This document shows, piece after piece, positions 44,951-57,108 of a stretch of 64,000 bases of DNA. Numbering within the stretch: position 1 is the stretch's first letter; each line of letters starts with the position of its first letter. A program made the translations under genes and the position numbers. The notes under the pieces are model-generated. The model was given only the letters and a program-made list of their open reading frames with translations. It was not told where the DNA came from and ran no database searches. Source of the DNA: Liolophura sinensis (Eukaryota; Mollusca; Polyplacophora; Chitonida; Chitonidae); contig NC_088305.1 of assembly GCF_032854445.1 (NCBI RefSeq), forward strand, positions 27,800,628 to 27,864,627, given 5' to 3'.

Positions 44951-45325
44951 CACGTGTGTGTTCATTTATTTTGTTTGATAGCTGAGCGATCCTTGGAATG
45001 GTCGCTTACCTTACTTTATGTAACAACCTCTAGTGAAAACACACGAAGAAACCATCAGTTTCTACATCTTGCAACCAAAGTCACAAAACGATCAAATTTT
45101 AAGACATTTTTTGTTTTCTTTCCTACAAAAGAGTTTACAATTAGATATTTTTCTTCTTTTCTCCATGTTCACACAAGCAACTGTTTACAGTAAAGCCTTT
45201 TTAAAATAGATTGCGGAGAAAAACTCGATCATTTTTACACTTGTGTGTTCATTTTATTTTGTTTGATAGCTGAGCGATCCTTGGAATGGTCGCTTACCTT
45301 ACTTTATGTAACAATCCCCAGTGTC
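44951..45325 (+). repeat. Local duplication of an 85-bp block in unit 1
   Basis: GTTTGATAGCTGAGCGATCC and neighbouring sequence occurs at 44951-45035 and again at 45239-45322. Unit 2 has it once (50915-51000). Confidence 0.8.
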
Positions 45326-46175
45326 TTTTTTTGACATTTTTTGTTTTCTTTGCTACAAAAGATATTGCAATTAAATATTTCTTTTCTTTCTCCATCTGCA
45401 CACAAGCAGCTGTGTAACGTAAAACCTTTTAAAAACAGATCGCATTTTTACAGAGGAAAACTCGACCGTAAGTATGATTGTCCACGAACATTTTGGCACC
45501 GCGTTTTCAAAGACTGATGTATTCTGGAATCATGACAATAGAGAAGCTCAGGTGTGTCTTTTGTCAGCTGGCGCCAGAGGCTGTGGGTTGAGGTCTTTGG
45601 TAATGTCATGTCGTCTAGAATCAAATAGGTGTGCAACATTATGTAATGATAAGATTTTTGGACATAATTTACTGGTACAAATTTCATTCATGTCCTCTAT
45701 ACTGTTCAAGTATGAAGTTAAACCTTGCTTTGATGTAAAGGTGAATTTCTGCATGTCTTCACCTCACAATACACCTGAACACCACACCAGGGAGAAAAGT
45801 CATGCGAAAATAACATACACTTTGACAGCTTATCAGGATATAGATATAAAAACGATCGATTATCAACCTGGCTTATATTGTGGGTACGTTTTAGGCAAAA
45901 ATTCCTGGTATTGTTTGTTTTTGGCAGTTGACAACAGACAACATATTTCTCATAACGCCGTGTGAAAACGTGGTACATGTACAGTGGAATACTGGTATAA
46001 TTTTATGGACAGGTGGGTGAAATAAGTAACACTGGTTATTATTATTCTCATTGTGACTTTCTGTTCAGAGAGGGACGATATCTCGGTATTAGGTTTAAAT
46101 ATTTGTAAAATATAAACATTGTCTGGGCGATACCAGTTCGAAACTAGGAGATTTTTTGTCAAAAATCATTAGCAG

Positions 46176-46250
46176 CTCTGACGTCAGTCCAAGTTTCCCG
46201 TATAGTGCCAAGCTTCCCGTATAGTGCCAAGTTTCCCATATAGTGACCAC
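46176..46250 (-). promoter_or_regulatory. CRE, triple short repeat and E-box at the left edge of unit 2
   Basis: TGACGTCAG, then three copies of AAGTTTCCCGTATAGTG (AGCTTCCC in the second, CCCATATAG in the third), then ACTCACGTGGAC with an E-box. Units 3 and 4 have the CRE and one copy only (near 51860 and 55984). Confidence 0.5.
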
Positions 46251-49200
46251 TCACGTGGACGTTGACAAATAACTCGTACTACTCATAAAGGAGTTTAATT
46301 GGTTGTGATGAATGCGCCCATACGGGAGGAGAAGTCTAGCACCTAGGGTCTAGCACCCATTTTAGTCCAATCAAAACAAGTTCGTCTTTTTTTCTATTGC
46401 ATAACTATACGGTGTACTGAAATTTATCAGTTGTAAAAGTGTGCTTTGTTGATCCAAAGAAAGATAACTGTAAATGAGTGTTGTGGTCAGTGCATTTTTT
46501 GTGTCTGGCAGATGGGGATTTTCATGAGAAATTAACACTCATGTATCTTAATTATTTTCTCTTCAGTTCAGTGGAGTCCGTATTGAAAGACGTCAAGAGA
46601 TAAGGATGCGGCACAAACGAGAGAAAAGATCCAAGACATATTCCCCAGTGGCTTACAATTTTATAACATCTGAAGAACTTATGTTACTTTGGAGAGTTCA
46701 TGTCCATGCAAACCAGATTTGAAAAATATTGTACGTTTTGAAGCAGCCTTTCGTTATTTTAGGTTGTCACAGTTTTCTTGTTTGAAAGTTGGCTATTTTA
46801 TTTCAATTAAAACACCATGGTCTTTCCAATCCATTATAAGCGTGATTTTGGTTAATTTAAAATGGGATAACTGTAAGTGGGTTCAGCCGCCATCGGGTAC
46901 CTTTTGTATATGTAGTAGTCTGAGACTAACGCTAATTAACCAAATAGTCCATTCTTGGATAACTCTTAGCAGCTAGCGAATTAAGCGGACAAATTTTAAA
47001 GACGAGAAACTTTACTTCTTTGAATTTGATTTCTCTGGATTATATTCAGGGGATGTTTATGCAAATTTTTCAATTTTTCAATTTTACTACTCTGTCCACA
47101 GGTCAATACTCCATCTCAACACAACTTTGTACGTTTGAACAAAAGGCTTCTCTTGCTAAGAGATTACAATATGACAAAAGAATTCGGTCACTCTCTGTGG
47201 TATCGGGTACTCAGTGCGATATTGTCCTCAAGAAGTAGCCTTCACGGGAGGCGAGAAGTGATCATTTGTCGTCATTGTGTTCTTTACCACAGATTATGGT
47301 AATCTCCATTTCAAGTGTTCTACCGTTGTCTGCTGGCGCCAGTGTCCGGGAGATGTTGTTGTTGTTAATCCGGAATGTCTGAGAACTTGAGAGGTCTACT
47401 CCAAACTGACAACTGTCTCCATATCTGAGCAAAGTCCTCAAAATTATCTTAATCTCAGGATGTATTTTTGTTTTTATTTTTGTTTGAGCGTTTTCACATG
47501 CGTTTCACTGAATACAAGGCACCGAGGCAAGGATTTTAAATTCCGGAAATGTATATAATGACTTAATTATTAGATGGATGCAGATATAGTCAGAAGGAGA
47601 AATGCACAATATAAAAGTTTTTTAACTAAGAAAAACAAAAGCTTTATTGATTTCAGTATTTTATTTTGCCACCATCACTACTGAAATATTGAGTCAAAAT
47701 AGCTAGTTAAATTTGAGTTAAAAAAATATTCGCGTATATGTAGCAACTTTTATGATCAGAATTGCATATAAATTTGTGTACAGTCGGTGCACACGATTAT
47801 GGGGAATTATGTCAAACATGTAAGTTGAATTTATCACACCATATTACTCACAATCTGGCCATTTTTAGGGTGTACTGTACTTTTGACGCCTGTAAAGAAT
47901 TTCAAAATGTTCTTGTATTTCACCTTGAGATTTCAAGCTCCAAGCAATGGTTTGGTATCAAGCTAGTTTCAACTGTTGCATTGTGGGATTAGGACGCGAC
48001 AGGTCCTCAAGTGTTATGTCTGTTGTCAGTGGACACGAAAGGTTGTGGACTGTGGTCTTTGGTAATGTTATGTCGTGTGGAATCGAACCGTATAAGATGA
48101 CCTGTTATTATGTTCTTTAACTAAATTCACCGGTTTGTTAAGCTTTATAAACAGACACAATGTTACGCAAGAATCAAAGCAAAATCTTGATTTTAGACTT
48201 GTCATTACGTCACATTGTGTAAGAACAACATGTCTGCTACAAAGGGCAAGCCACGAGGACATCAGATTTAACACCTGTTCCACACACACGTGAAAGCTCA
48301 CAACTATCGCATTGTCTTAATCATTTTGCGTTTTGTAATACAGTAAAGCATTTTCATATGTGCCAGTTTTGTACGGACGAAAGACTGAATTAAAGGGGTG
48401 TCATTAAAGATTATTGTTTTGTAGCGGACGATAGCTGTAATATATCCAAGGGCGTTTTTTTCCTTGGAAATCATGATGTATAACCTTGTAGTGATCGCTT
48501 GGCACAGACAGAGGTCGATCATGGCATGTTTACAGGTATGTATCTGGCTAAATGTTTGGCTAAAAGATGAAGACAAAAGAACTTTTTGTCTTCGTCAACT
48601 TGCACCAGAGGCTGCTGTTTGTGACATTTGATAATTTTTAGCCTGTAATTAGTGATCGCATAGTTCTTTTAAATAAAATTATAAGTTATATACAATTAAT
48701 AATCGTATCATTTCATTTCTATGTGATTATTTTCTTTATTTCTGATTGGTGAGAAAAGTCACGATATCCTGGTAGTTACTGTCAATATTCCTAAAGTTAT
48801 ATACTTTAGATCTGTAACAGATGATTGACATTGGTTGGTGAGGAGTAATTGGCAAATTTGATGACGATATCCGAGCCCGCCACCATTTTATAGAGCAACA
48901 CCCAAGCCCCCCGTAGTGACAACTGAGGTGAGCGTTGACAGATAACTTGTAATACTCACAAAGGAGCCTAATTGGCTGTGATGAATGCGCCCATACGGGA
49001 GGAGAAGTCTAACGCCTAGGGTTTGACTGTTGTCTTGTTTGAGGGTTGGTCATTTTAGTCCCATGAAAACACGTTCGTCTTTTCAAGCGTACTAATTGCA
49101 TAACAAAAGGGTGTTTTTGGACATTCACCTTTTACAAGTGTGAGTCTAGCTGTCACTGGAATTTTTGTGCTTGTTAGATTGGGAATTTCATTGGAAATTA

Positions 49201-51884
49201 ACACTTTTGTTGGTTAATTAATTGTGGGTAAACACTACAACAAGGTAATTGAGCCGGCTAGTTTTAATTTGAAGAAGAGTAATTGTCATACAACATAGAA
49301 CATTTTCACATATTTTCACAAGACAAAGTTTTCTGGTGTTTGTACATCATATTTTACCACCGAATGCTCTCCACACCCAAACATAAAGACCTGTGTAATA
49401 TTGAGTTTTAGCTGATGTGAAAATTTATTTTTGTAATGTATCTTGGTTAAACATGTTGGAGAATATTACAGCATGATAACACACAACTTTAGTTCAATTA
49501 CGTGACGTATCTGTGCTGGCTCTTACACCCTCTATAAAGCAAAAAATGTATTGTTGCTTCGAAACGTTGAAAGAACCGAGCTCTGCAACATTGCGTTCTG
49601 CATCTAAGGAATCCATATATATTTCCTGGCGTTTTGAAATCATTCCCGTTTAGTAAATACCACTAATATAAGTTATGTTTATTCCTCTTAGCTCAAATAT
49701 AGAAACTTCGACAACTTCGCCCTTAAGACGTAAATCCGAACATTTCCTTCTTTTCTTTGTGCGTCTGTGAAAAACATGGCCGATGTAATTTTTTTTCTCT
49801 TTCTTTGAGTGTCTTATTGGAGATACGCTGCTGAATTTATCTAATACATCAGAGGACCACATGGTAATAAGCCATATGCTCCGGGTGTGATATCGGCCTC
49901 TCTGTGTGATATCGGCCTCTCCACTTGATATTGTCTTCACAAGTAGCCTTTACAACAGGCGAGGATACACTTCAAGTGTTCTACCGTTGTCTGCTGGCGC
50001 CAGTGTCTGGGGGATCTTGTGGTTGTTCATTCGAAATGTCTGAGAACGTGCAGGGTTTACGACAAACTGATAACTGTCCATATGAGAAAAATCACAAGAA
50101 TTCTCTTTTGAAATATGCATCTCTTAATATTGTCTTAATTTATTGGAACAAGAAGAAATGAGGGTAGTCAGACATTTGGGATCTCTATAGCGGTTATGAA
50201 ATGAATCACTGAGACCGACAAAAACACATGTGTTTGATAACAAAGTCAGATAGTGCATCCATAAACACAACTGTCTTCGTGTTTATCTTTTAATAGAGTA
50301 AACAAACAAATTGAGGAATTCAATCATTCTGTATCGAGCAGCTGAAGTTTAATCGTTGTCTTATTTGCGCATTGGTCATATTAGTCCAACCCACAAAATC
50401 CGGTGTATTCGAGAATCTTGATTGTATCATAGTGGAATCTGACAAAAAGTTCATCACCTAATACTATAAGAATGAGGCTGGCGTTTCACTGGTGATCTAT
50501 ACAAGGAAATGGTATTCTAGTTTTGTCACGTTTCTCAACGGGGCCTCCGTGGCTCAGTGGATTAAAGCGTTAGCGTAGCGTTATGACCCAGGAGTCTCTC
50601 ACCATTGCGGTCGCTGTGAGTTCAAGTCCAGCTCATGCTGGCGACCGTACGTGAGAAGGTCTGCCAGCAACCTGCGGATGGTCGTGGGTTTCCCCCGGGC
50701 TCTGCCCGGTTTCCACCCACCATAATGCTGGCCACCGTCGTATAAGTGAAATATTCTTGAGTACGGCGTAAAACACCAATCAAAAAAAAAAAAAAAAAAA
50801 AAAATAAGTCTCATCACCTAAATATATCCTAATGAATTCACTTCTGGACTCTTCAAATGTCACACGGGATTTAATATGATTATGCTGATTTGTTTCCATT
50901 TATACATTTTTATACTTGTGTGTTCATTTTATTTTGTTTGATAGCTGAGCGATCGTTGGAATGGTCGCTTACCTTACTTTATGTAACAGCCTCCAGTGTC
51001 TTTTTTTGACATTTTTTGTTTTCTTTGCTACAAAAGAAATTGCAGTTAAGTATTTCTTTTCTTTCTCCATCCGCACACAAGCAGCTGTGTACTGTAAAAC
51101 CTTTTAAAAACAGATCGAATTTTTACAGAGGAAAGCTCGACCGTAAGTATGATTGTCCACGAGGATTTTGGCACCACGTTTTCAAAGACTGATGTATTCT
51201 GGAATTATGACAATAGAGAAGCTCAGGTGTGTCTTTTGTCAGCTGGCGCCGGAGGCTGTGGGTTGAGGTCTTTGGTAATGTCATGTCGTCTAGAATCAAA
51301 TAGGTGTGCAACATTATGTAATGATAAAGTTTTTTGACATAATTTACGGGTATAAATTTCATTCATGTCCTCTTTACTGTTTAAGTATGAAGTTAAACCT
51401 TGCTTTGATGTAAAAGTGACTTTCTGCATGTCTTCACCTCACATTACACGTGAACACTACGCCAGGGAGAAAGGTCATGCGAAAATAACATCAACTTTGA
51501 CAGCATATCTGGATATAGATATAAAAGCGATCGATTGTCAACCTGGCTTATATTGTGGGTATTTTTTCGGCAAAAATTCCTGGTATTGTTTATTTCTGGC
51601 AGTTGACAACAGACAACATATTGCTCATAACGCCGTGTCAAAACGTGGTACAAGTACAGTGTCATAGTTGTATAATTTTATGGACAGGTGGGTGAAATAA
51701 GTAACACTGGTTACTATTATTCTCATCGTGACTTTCTGTTCAGATAGAGACGATATCTCGGTATCAGGTTTAAATATTTGTAAAATATAAACATTGGCTG
51801 GGCGATACCAGTTCGAAACTCGGTGCAGAAGATTATTTGTCAGAAATGATTAGGAGCTGTGACGTCAGACCAAGTTTCCCGTAT
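46240..51884. repeat. Composite tandem unit 2 (c-b-a-c-b-a)
   Basis: Cleanest unit, about 5.65 kb: c 46240-46565, b 47265-47425, a 48000-48095, c 48870-49215 with CTATAAAA at 48886-48893, b 49965-50085, a 51228-51315. Interrupted by a SINE at 50536-50804. Left neighbour 46176-46250 has a CRE and three short repeats. Confidence 0.88.
50536..50804 (+). repeat. Young full-length SINE, family 1, with poly(A)
   Basis: tRNA-like head (GGGCCTCCGTGGCTCAGTGG, then TGTGAGTTCAAGTCC), intact body, tail AACACCAATCA and a run of about 23 A. The matching point in unit 1 (44839, TTTCTAATAAGTCTC) is empty, so the insertion came after the units duplicated. Confidence 0.93.
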
Positions 51885-54800
51885 AGTGACCACTCACGTG
51901 AACGTTGACAGATAATTCGTATTACTCATAAAGGAGCTTAATTGGTTGTGATGAATGCGCCCATACGGGAGGAGAAGTCTAGCACCTAGGGTTTCACTGT
52001 TGTTTTGTTTGAGTGTTGGCCATTTTAGTCCAATCAAAATACCTTCGTCTTTTTGTCTGTTGCATAACAATACGGTGTACTCAAATTCACCAATCGTAAG
52101 AGTGTGTTTTGTTGATCCAAAGAAAGCTAACTGTAAATGAGTGTACTGGTCAGTGCAATTTTTGTGTCTGGCAGATGGGGATTTTCATGAGAAATTAACA
52201 CTCTTGTATCTTAATTATTATCTCTTCAGTTCAGTGGAGTCCGTATTGAAAGACGGAAAGAGATAAGGATGCGGCACAAACGAGAGAAAAGATCCAAGAC
52301 ATCTTCCCCAGTGGCTTACAATTTTATAACATCTGAAGAACTTATGTTACTTTGGACTGTTCATGTCCATGCAAACCAGATTTGAAAAATATTGTACGTT
52401 TTGAAGCAGCCTTTCGTGATTTTAGGTTGCCACAGTTTTCTTGTTTGAACGTTGGCCACTTTAGTCCAATGAAAACGCCTTGGTCTTCCCTGTGTCTATA
52501 TGGTAGTCTGAGACTAACGCTAGTTAACCAAATTGCCAATTCTTGGATAACTCTTATAACAGCTAGCGAATTAAGCTGACAAATTTTAAAGACGAGAAAC
52601 GTTACATCTTTGCATTTGATGACTCTGGATTATATTCAGGGGATGTTTACGCAAATTTTTAAATTTTCCAATTTTACTACTCTGTCTACAAATAATGCTT
52701 CAACTCAACACAAATTCGGACGTTTGAGTAAAACGGCTTCTCCTCTTAAAGAGATTACAATGTGACAAAAGAATTCGGTCACTCTTTGTGATATCGGGTA
52801 CTCAGTGTGATATTGTCCTCAAGAAGTAACCTCCACAAGAGGCGAGAAGTGATCATTTGTCGTCATTGTTTTCTTTACCACAGATTTTGGTAATCTCCAT
52901 TTGAAGTGTTCTACCGTTGTCTGCTGGCGCCAGTGTCTGGGAGATGTTGTTGTTGTTAATCCGGAATGTCTGAGAACGTGAGAGGTCTACTCCAAACTGA
53001 CAACTGTCTCCATATCTGAGCAAAGTCCTCAAAATTATCATAATCTCAGGATGCATTTTTGTTTTTTTTATGTTTGAGCGTTTTCACATGCATTTCACTG
53101 AATACAAGACACCGAGGCAAGGATTTTAAATTCCGGAAATGTAGGTTATATAATGACTCAATTTTAAATGGATGCACATAAAGGGAGAAGTAGGAATGCA
53201 CAATATACAAGTTATGTAACTAAGAAAAGCAAAAACTACTGCATCACTACTGAAATGTTGAGTCAAAACAGCGATTTTTTTTCGGAGTTACACTTCTAGT
53301 GTAGGCCTATTATGCAAGACTTGTCAGTGGATCTACTGGATTTTGTAGAATGCATGTTTTTATGTAAATGTTTTTTATTTCTGTAAAACAAAGTTTGGTA
53401 TAAATGATATATTTATTTCCAAAGAGAACAGAATTTGCCTATCTTAAGGCAATGTAAACGTTTATATAGTTGGCATGTATTCTGTTCTGTCTGCGAGAAT
53501 GATAACAGTTTTTATATATAATTTTACACACAAAATTATCAGATAATTTTAAGGTTCTGTAGAGATGAGGTACATCGGACAGGATTTAATATTTTAACTT
53601 TACACATGGTTATGTACATTTATTTAATATTTTCTTTAAAGAGTATTTTTTGTGGAATGGCCGCTTGAGTCGCTTTATGTCAGAACTATATGTCTTACTG
53701 AGAAAGCACACGAAGCGAAGATCCTCTTCGCCACATTTTCATCAGACACTTAACTCAACATTGTGAGATGTTTTTCGTGATACATTTCTGATGACGCCAA
53801 TACATCTTCACTCGGATCCTTCGTATCACAGAATCTCTGTTGTATTACAGATATTTGGGGTCAAGAGCAGCTTTTTAATTTGAGTTAAAATACTTTCAGA
53901 TATTAAATCTGAACATAATGCCTCACATGTATATCTATCAACTTTTATGATCAGAATTGCATATAAATTTGTGCACAGTTGTTGTACATGATTATGGGGA
54001 ATTTTTTCAAACACGTAAGTTGAATTTATAACACAATATTCCTCACAATCTAATTTCACCCTAATTTTTAGGGTATGCTGTAATTTTGACGTCTGTAAAG
54101 AGTTTCAAAATCTTTTTATATTTGACCTCGAGATTTCAATCTCCAAGCAGTGGTTATGCATAACGCTGTTTTTGACTGTTGCATTGTGGGATTATGCCGC
54201 GACAGGTCCTCAAGTGGTACGAATGTGATGCCGTGTGGAATCGAACGGGTATAGGATGACCTATCATTATGTTCTTTAACTAAATGCACCGGTTTGTTAA
54301 ACTTTATAAACAGGCACAATGTTACGCAAGAGTCAAAGTAAAATCTTGATTTTATACATGTCATTACGCCACATTGTGTAAGAACAACATGTCTGCTATA
54401 AAGGGCAAGCCAAGAGGACATCAGATTTAACACCTTTTCCACACACACATGAATGCTCACAACTATGGCATTGTCTTAATCATTTTGCGTTTTGTAATAC
54501 AGTAAAGGCGTTTTCATATGTGCCAGTTCTGTACGGACAAAAGATTGGATTAAAGGCGTCTCGATAAAGGTTATTGCTTTGTTGCGGACGATAGCTGTAA
54601 ATTTACCGAAGCCTTCTTTTCCTCGGAAATCATGATGTATAACATTGTAGAGATCTCTTGGCACAGACAGAGGTCGACCATGACATGTTCACACGTATGT
54701 ACCTGGCTAAATGTTTGGCTAAGAGATGAAGACAAAAGAACTTTTTGTCTTCGTCAGGCTGGTGTTTGCGACACTTGATACTTTTAGCGTGTAATTAGTG

Positions 54801-56019
54801 ATGGCATAACTCTTAAATATAAAATTATAATGTATATACAATGTATATGCAATTAATAGTCGTATCATTTTATTTCTATGTGATTATTTTCTTTATTTCT
54901 GATTGGTGAGAAAAGTCACGATATCCTGGTAGTTAGTGTCAACATCCCTAAAGTTATAGGCCTATAGTTTGTATTTGTAACAGATGATTCAGGTTGGTTG
55001 ATGTAGAGTAATTGGCAGATTTGGTGACGATATCCGAGCCCGCCACCATTTTATAGAGCGGCATCCATGCCCCCTGTAGTGACAAGTCAGGTGAGCGTTG
55101 GCAGATAACTTTTAATACTCACCAAGGAGATTAATTGGTTGTGATGAACACGCTAGTACGAGGGAAGGCTAACACGTACGATTTGATTGTTGTCTTGTTT
55201 GAGGGTTGGTCATTTTAGTTCGTGTTTTCAGGCGTACTAATTGCATAACAAAAGAGTGTTTTTGGACATTCACCTATTACAAGTGTGAGTCTGGCGGTCT
55301 CTGGAATTTTTGTGCTTGTTAGATTGGGATTTTCATGGAAATTAACGCTTTTGCTGGTTAATTAATTGTAACGTGGGTAAACACTACAACACGGTAATTA
55401 AGCCGGCTAGTTTTAATTTGAAGAAGAGTAATTGTCATACAATAAAGGACATATTCACATATTTTCACAAGACAAAGTTTTCTGGTGTTTGTACATCATA
55501 TTTTACTACTGAATGCTCTCCACACCCAAACATAAATGCCACTGATATAAGTTATGTTTATTCCTCCCAGCTCAAATATAAAAACTTCGACAACTTCGCC
55601 CTTTAGATATAAACGAGTAACTTTACATTACGTAGATTTACGTAGCTTTACGAGGATTCTCACCGCTGTTTATCTTGTAGGTAAGTTTTTCGGAAAAAAT
55701 TCCTGGTATTGTTTTTTTTCTGGCAGTTGACAACAGACAAACATATTGCTCTTAACGCCGTGTGAAACCGTGGTACGTGTACAGGGGACTATTGGTATAA
55801 TTTTATGACAGGTGGGTGAAATAAGTAACACTGGTTATTATTACTCTCATTATGACTTTCTGTTCAGACAGTTACGATATCTCGGTATCAGGTTTAAATA
55901 TTTGTAAAATATAAACATAGCCTGGGCGATACCAGTTCGAAACTCGGTGCAGAAGATTATTTGTCAGAGATGATTAGGAGCTCTGACGTCAGACCAAGTT
56001 TCCCGTATAATGACCACTC
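51885..56019. repeat. Composite tandem unit 3, partly deleted
   Basis: c 51885-52230, b 52850-53020, a remnant 54195-54255 (GGCGCC core deleted), c 55020-55365 with CTATAAAA at 55049-55056. The second b and most of the second a are missing between about 55600 and 55690. Bases 53260-53880 do not match the other units. Confidence 0.82.
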
Positions 56020-56470
56020 ACGTGGACGTGGACAGAAAACTCGTACTACTCATAAAGGAACTTAATTGGTTGCGATGAATACAGATAGGGATTTTTCACT
56101 GAGAAATTAACACTCATGCATCTTAATTNNNNNNNNNNNNNNNNNNNNNNNNNNNNNNNNNNNNNNNNNNNNNNNNNNNNNNNNNNNNNNNNNNNNNNNN
56201 NNNNNNNNNNNNNNNNNNNNNNNNNNNNNNNNNNNNNNNNNNNNNNNNNNNNNNNNNNNNNNNNNNNNNNNNNNNNNNNNNNNNNNNNNNNNNNNNNNNN
56301 NNNNNNNNNNNNNNNNNNNNNNNNNNNNAAATTTATCAGTTGTAAAAGTGTGCTTTGTTGATCCAAAGAAAGAAGACTGTAAATGAGTGTAGTGGTCAAT
56401 GCAATTTTTGTACGTGACAGATAGAGATTTTCATGAGAAATTAACACTTATACGTCTTAATTAGTTTCTT
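56020..56470 (-). repeat. Unit 4 start: module c interrupted by the assembly gap
   Basis: Before the gap the block jumps from GAATACAGATAGGG straight to the far end of module c (GAGAAATTAACACTC). After the gap the middle and the same far end appear again (GAGAAATTAACACTTATACG), so the order is not that of any other copy. Confidence 0.75.
56129..56328. other. Assembly gap of 200 N
   Basis: Exactly 200 unknown bases inside the tandem array; the round number suggests a placeholder length. Confidence 0.99.
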
Positions 56471-56770
56471 TTCAGTTGACCTCAGTCAGGGTTTTATTTT
56501 TACTGTTTATTTAACTGCCTAAATAGTACAAATTTACACGCTCCCTTGCACCATGAATTAAGCGGAATTAGGTAAAGAAAAAAATGTTGCAGTGATGTTA
56601 TATGCAATTTATTAGACGTCACTGGTCTTTAATTACTCAAAAAGTCAGTCTTTAATTACTCATCACATTTAACATACAATCGCATTAAAAAAATGCAAAG
56701 TGATCAGGCTTCGAAGATGCTTACTCCACTAGCAGAATCCTGGTTTATGCAGGAATACAATATAATTAAA

Positions 56771-57108
56771 GACGTACGGCATAGAGAGTAAAACCAGAGC
56801 AGCGACGACAGTGTGATAGCCGTCCAGCATAGAGTGTAAATCCAGAGCAGCGATGACAGTGTGACAGCCGTCCAGCATAGAGTGGAAATCCAGAGCAGCG
56901 ACGACAGTGTGACAGCCGTACAGCATAGAGTGTAAATCCAGAGCAGTGACGACAGTGTGACAGCCGTCCAGCATAGAGTGCAAATCCAGAGCAGCGACGA
57001 CAGTGTGATAGACGTACAGCATGGAGAGTAAGACCAGAGCAGCGACGACAGTGTGATAGACGTACACCATAGAGAGTAAAACCAGAGCAGCGACGACAGC
57101 GTGATAGC
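56771..57108. repeat. 48-bp minisatellite, seven units
   Basis: Unit GTGTGACAGCCGTCCAGCAT / AGAGTGTAAATCCAGAGCAG / CGACGACA. Multiples of 3 keep three minus-strand frames open (113-149 codons). A single related unit occurs at about 59945-59995. Confidence 0.93.

Larger units (their letters stand above)
39600..46239. repeat. Composite tandem unit 1 (c-b-a-c-b-a)
   Basis: Module positions: c 39600-39885 (left end rearranged), b 40495-40660, a 41265-41360, partial c 42030-42240, second a 42415-42510, c 43225-43610, b 44335-44480, a 45555-45640. The unit is longer than the others because 41091-42241 is duplicated as 42242-43480. No homeobox exon, EH1 or WFQN sequence was found inside. Confidence 0.85.

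Noticed and set aside
45474-45965. A 163-codon open frame on the plus strand in unit 1
   Set aside because: The matching sequence in unit 2 (51149-51667) has an in-frame stop near 51337 and is split in two, so the frame is not maintained. It also runs antisense through module a.
50538-50640. A possible tRNA gene (and similar heads at 7921, 14331, 15840, 21480 and 60540)
   Set aside because: Each has A- and B-box-like sequence but continues into a SINE body and tail, and the cloverleaf pairing is poor.
52352-52579. A 75-codon plus-strand frame starting MDCSCPCKPDLKNIVRF, also at 40018 and 46689
   Set aside because: The frame changes length and drifts between copies. Its similarity to frames in module c reflects an internal repeat of the TTGGCCACTTTAGTCCAATG region and not a protein family.
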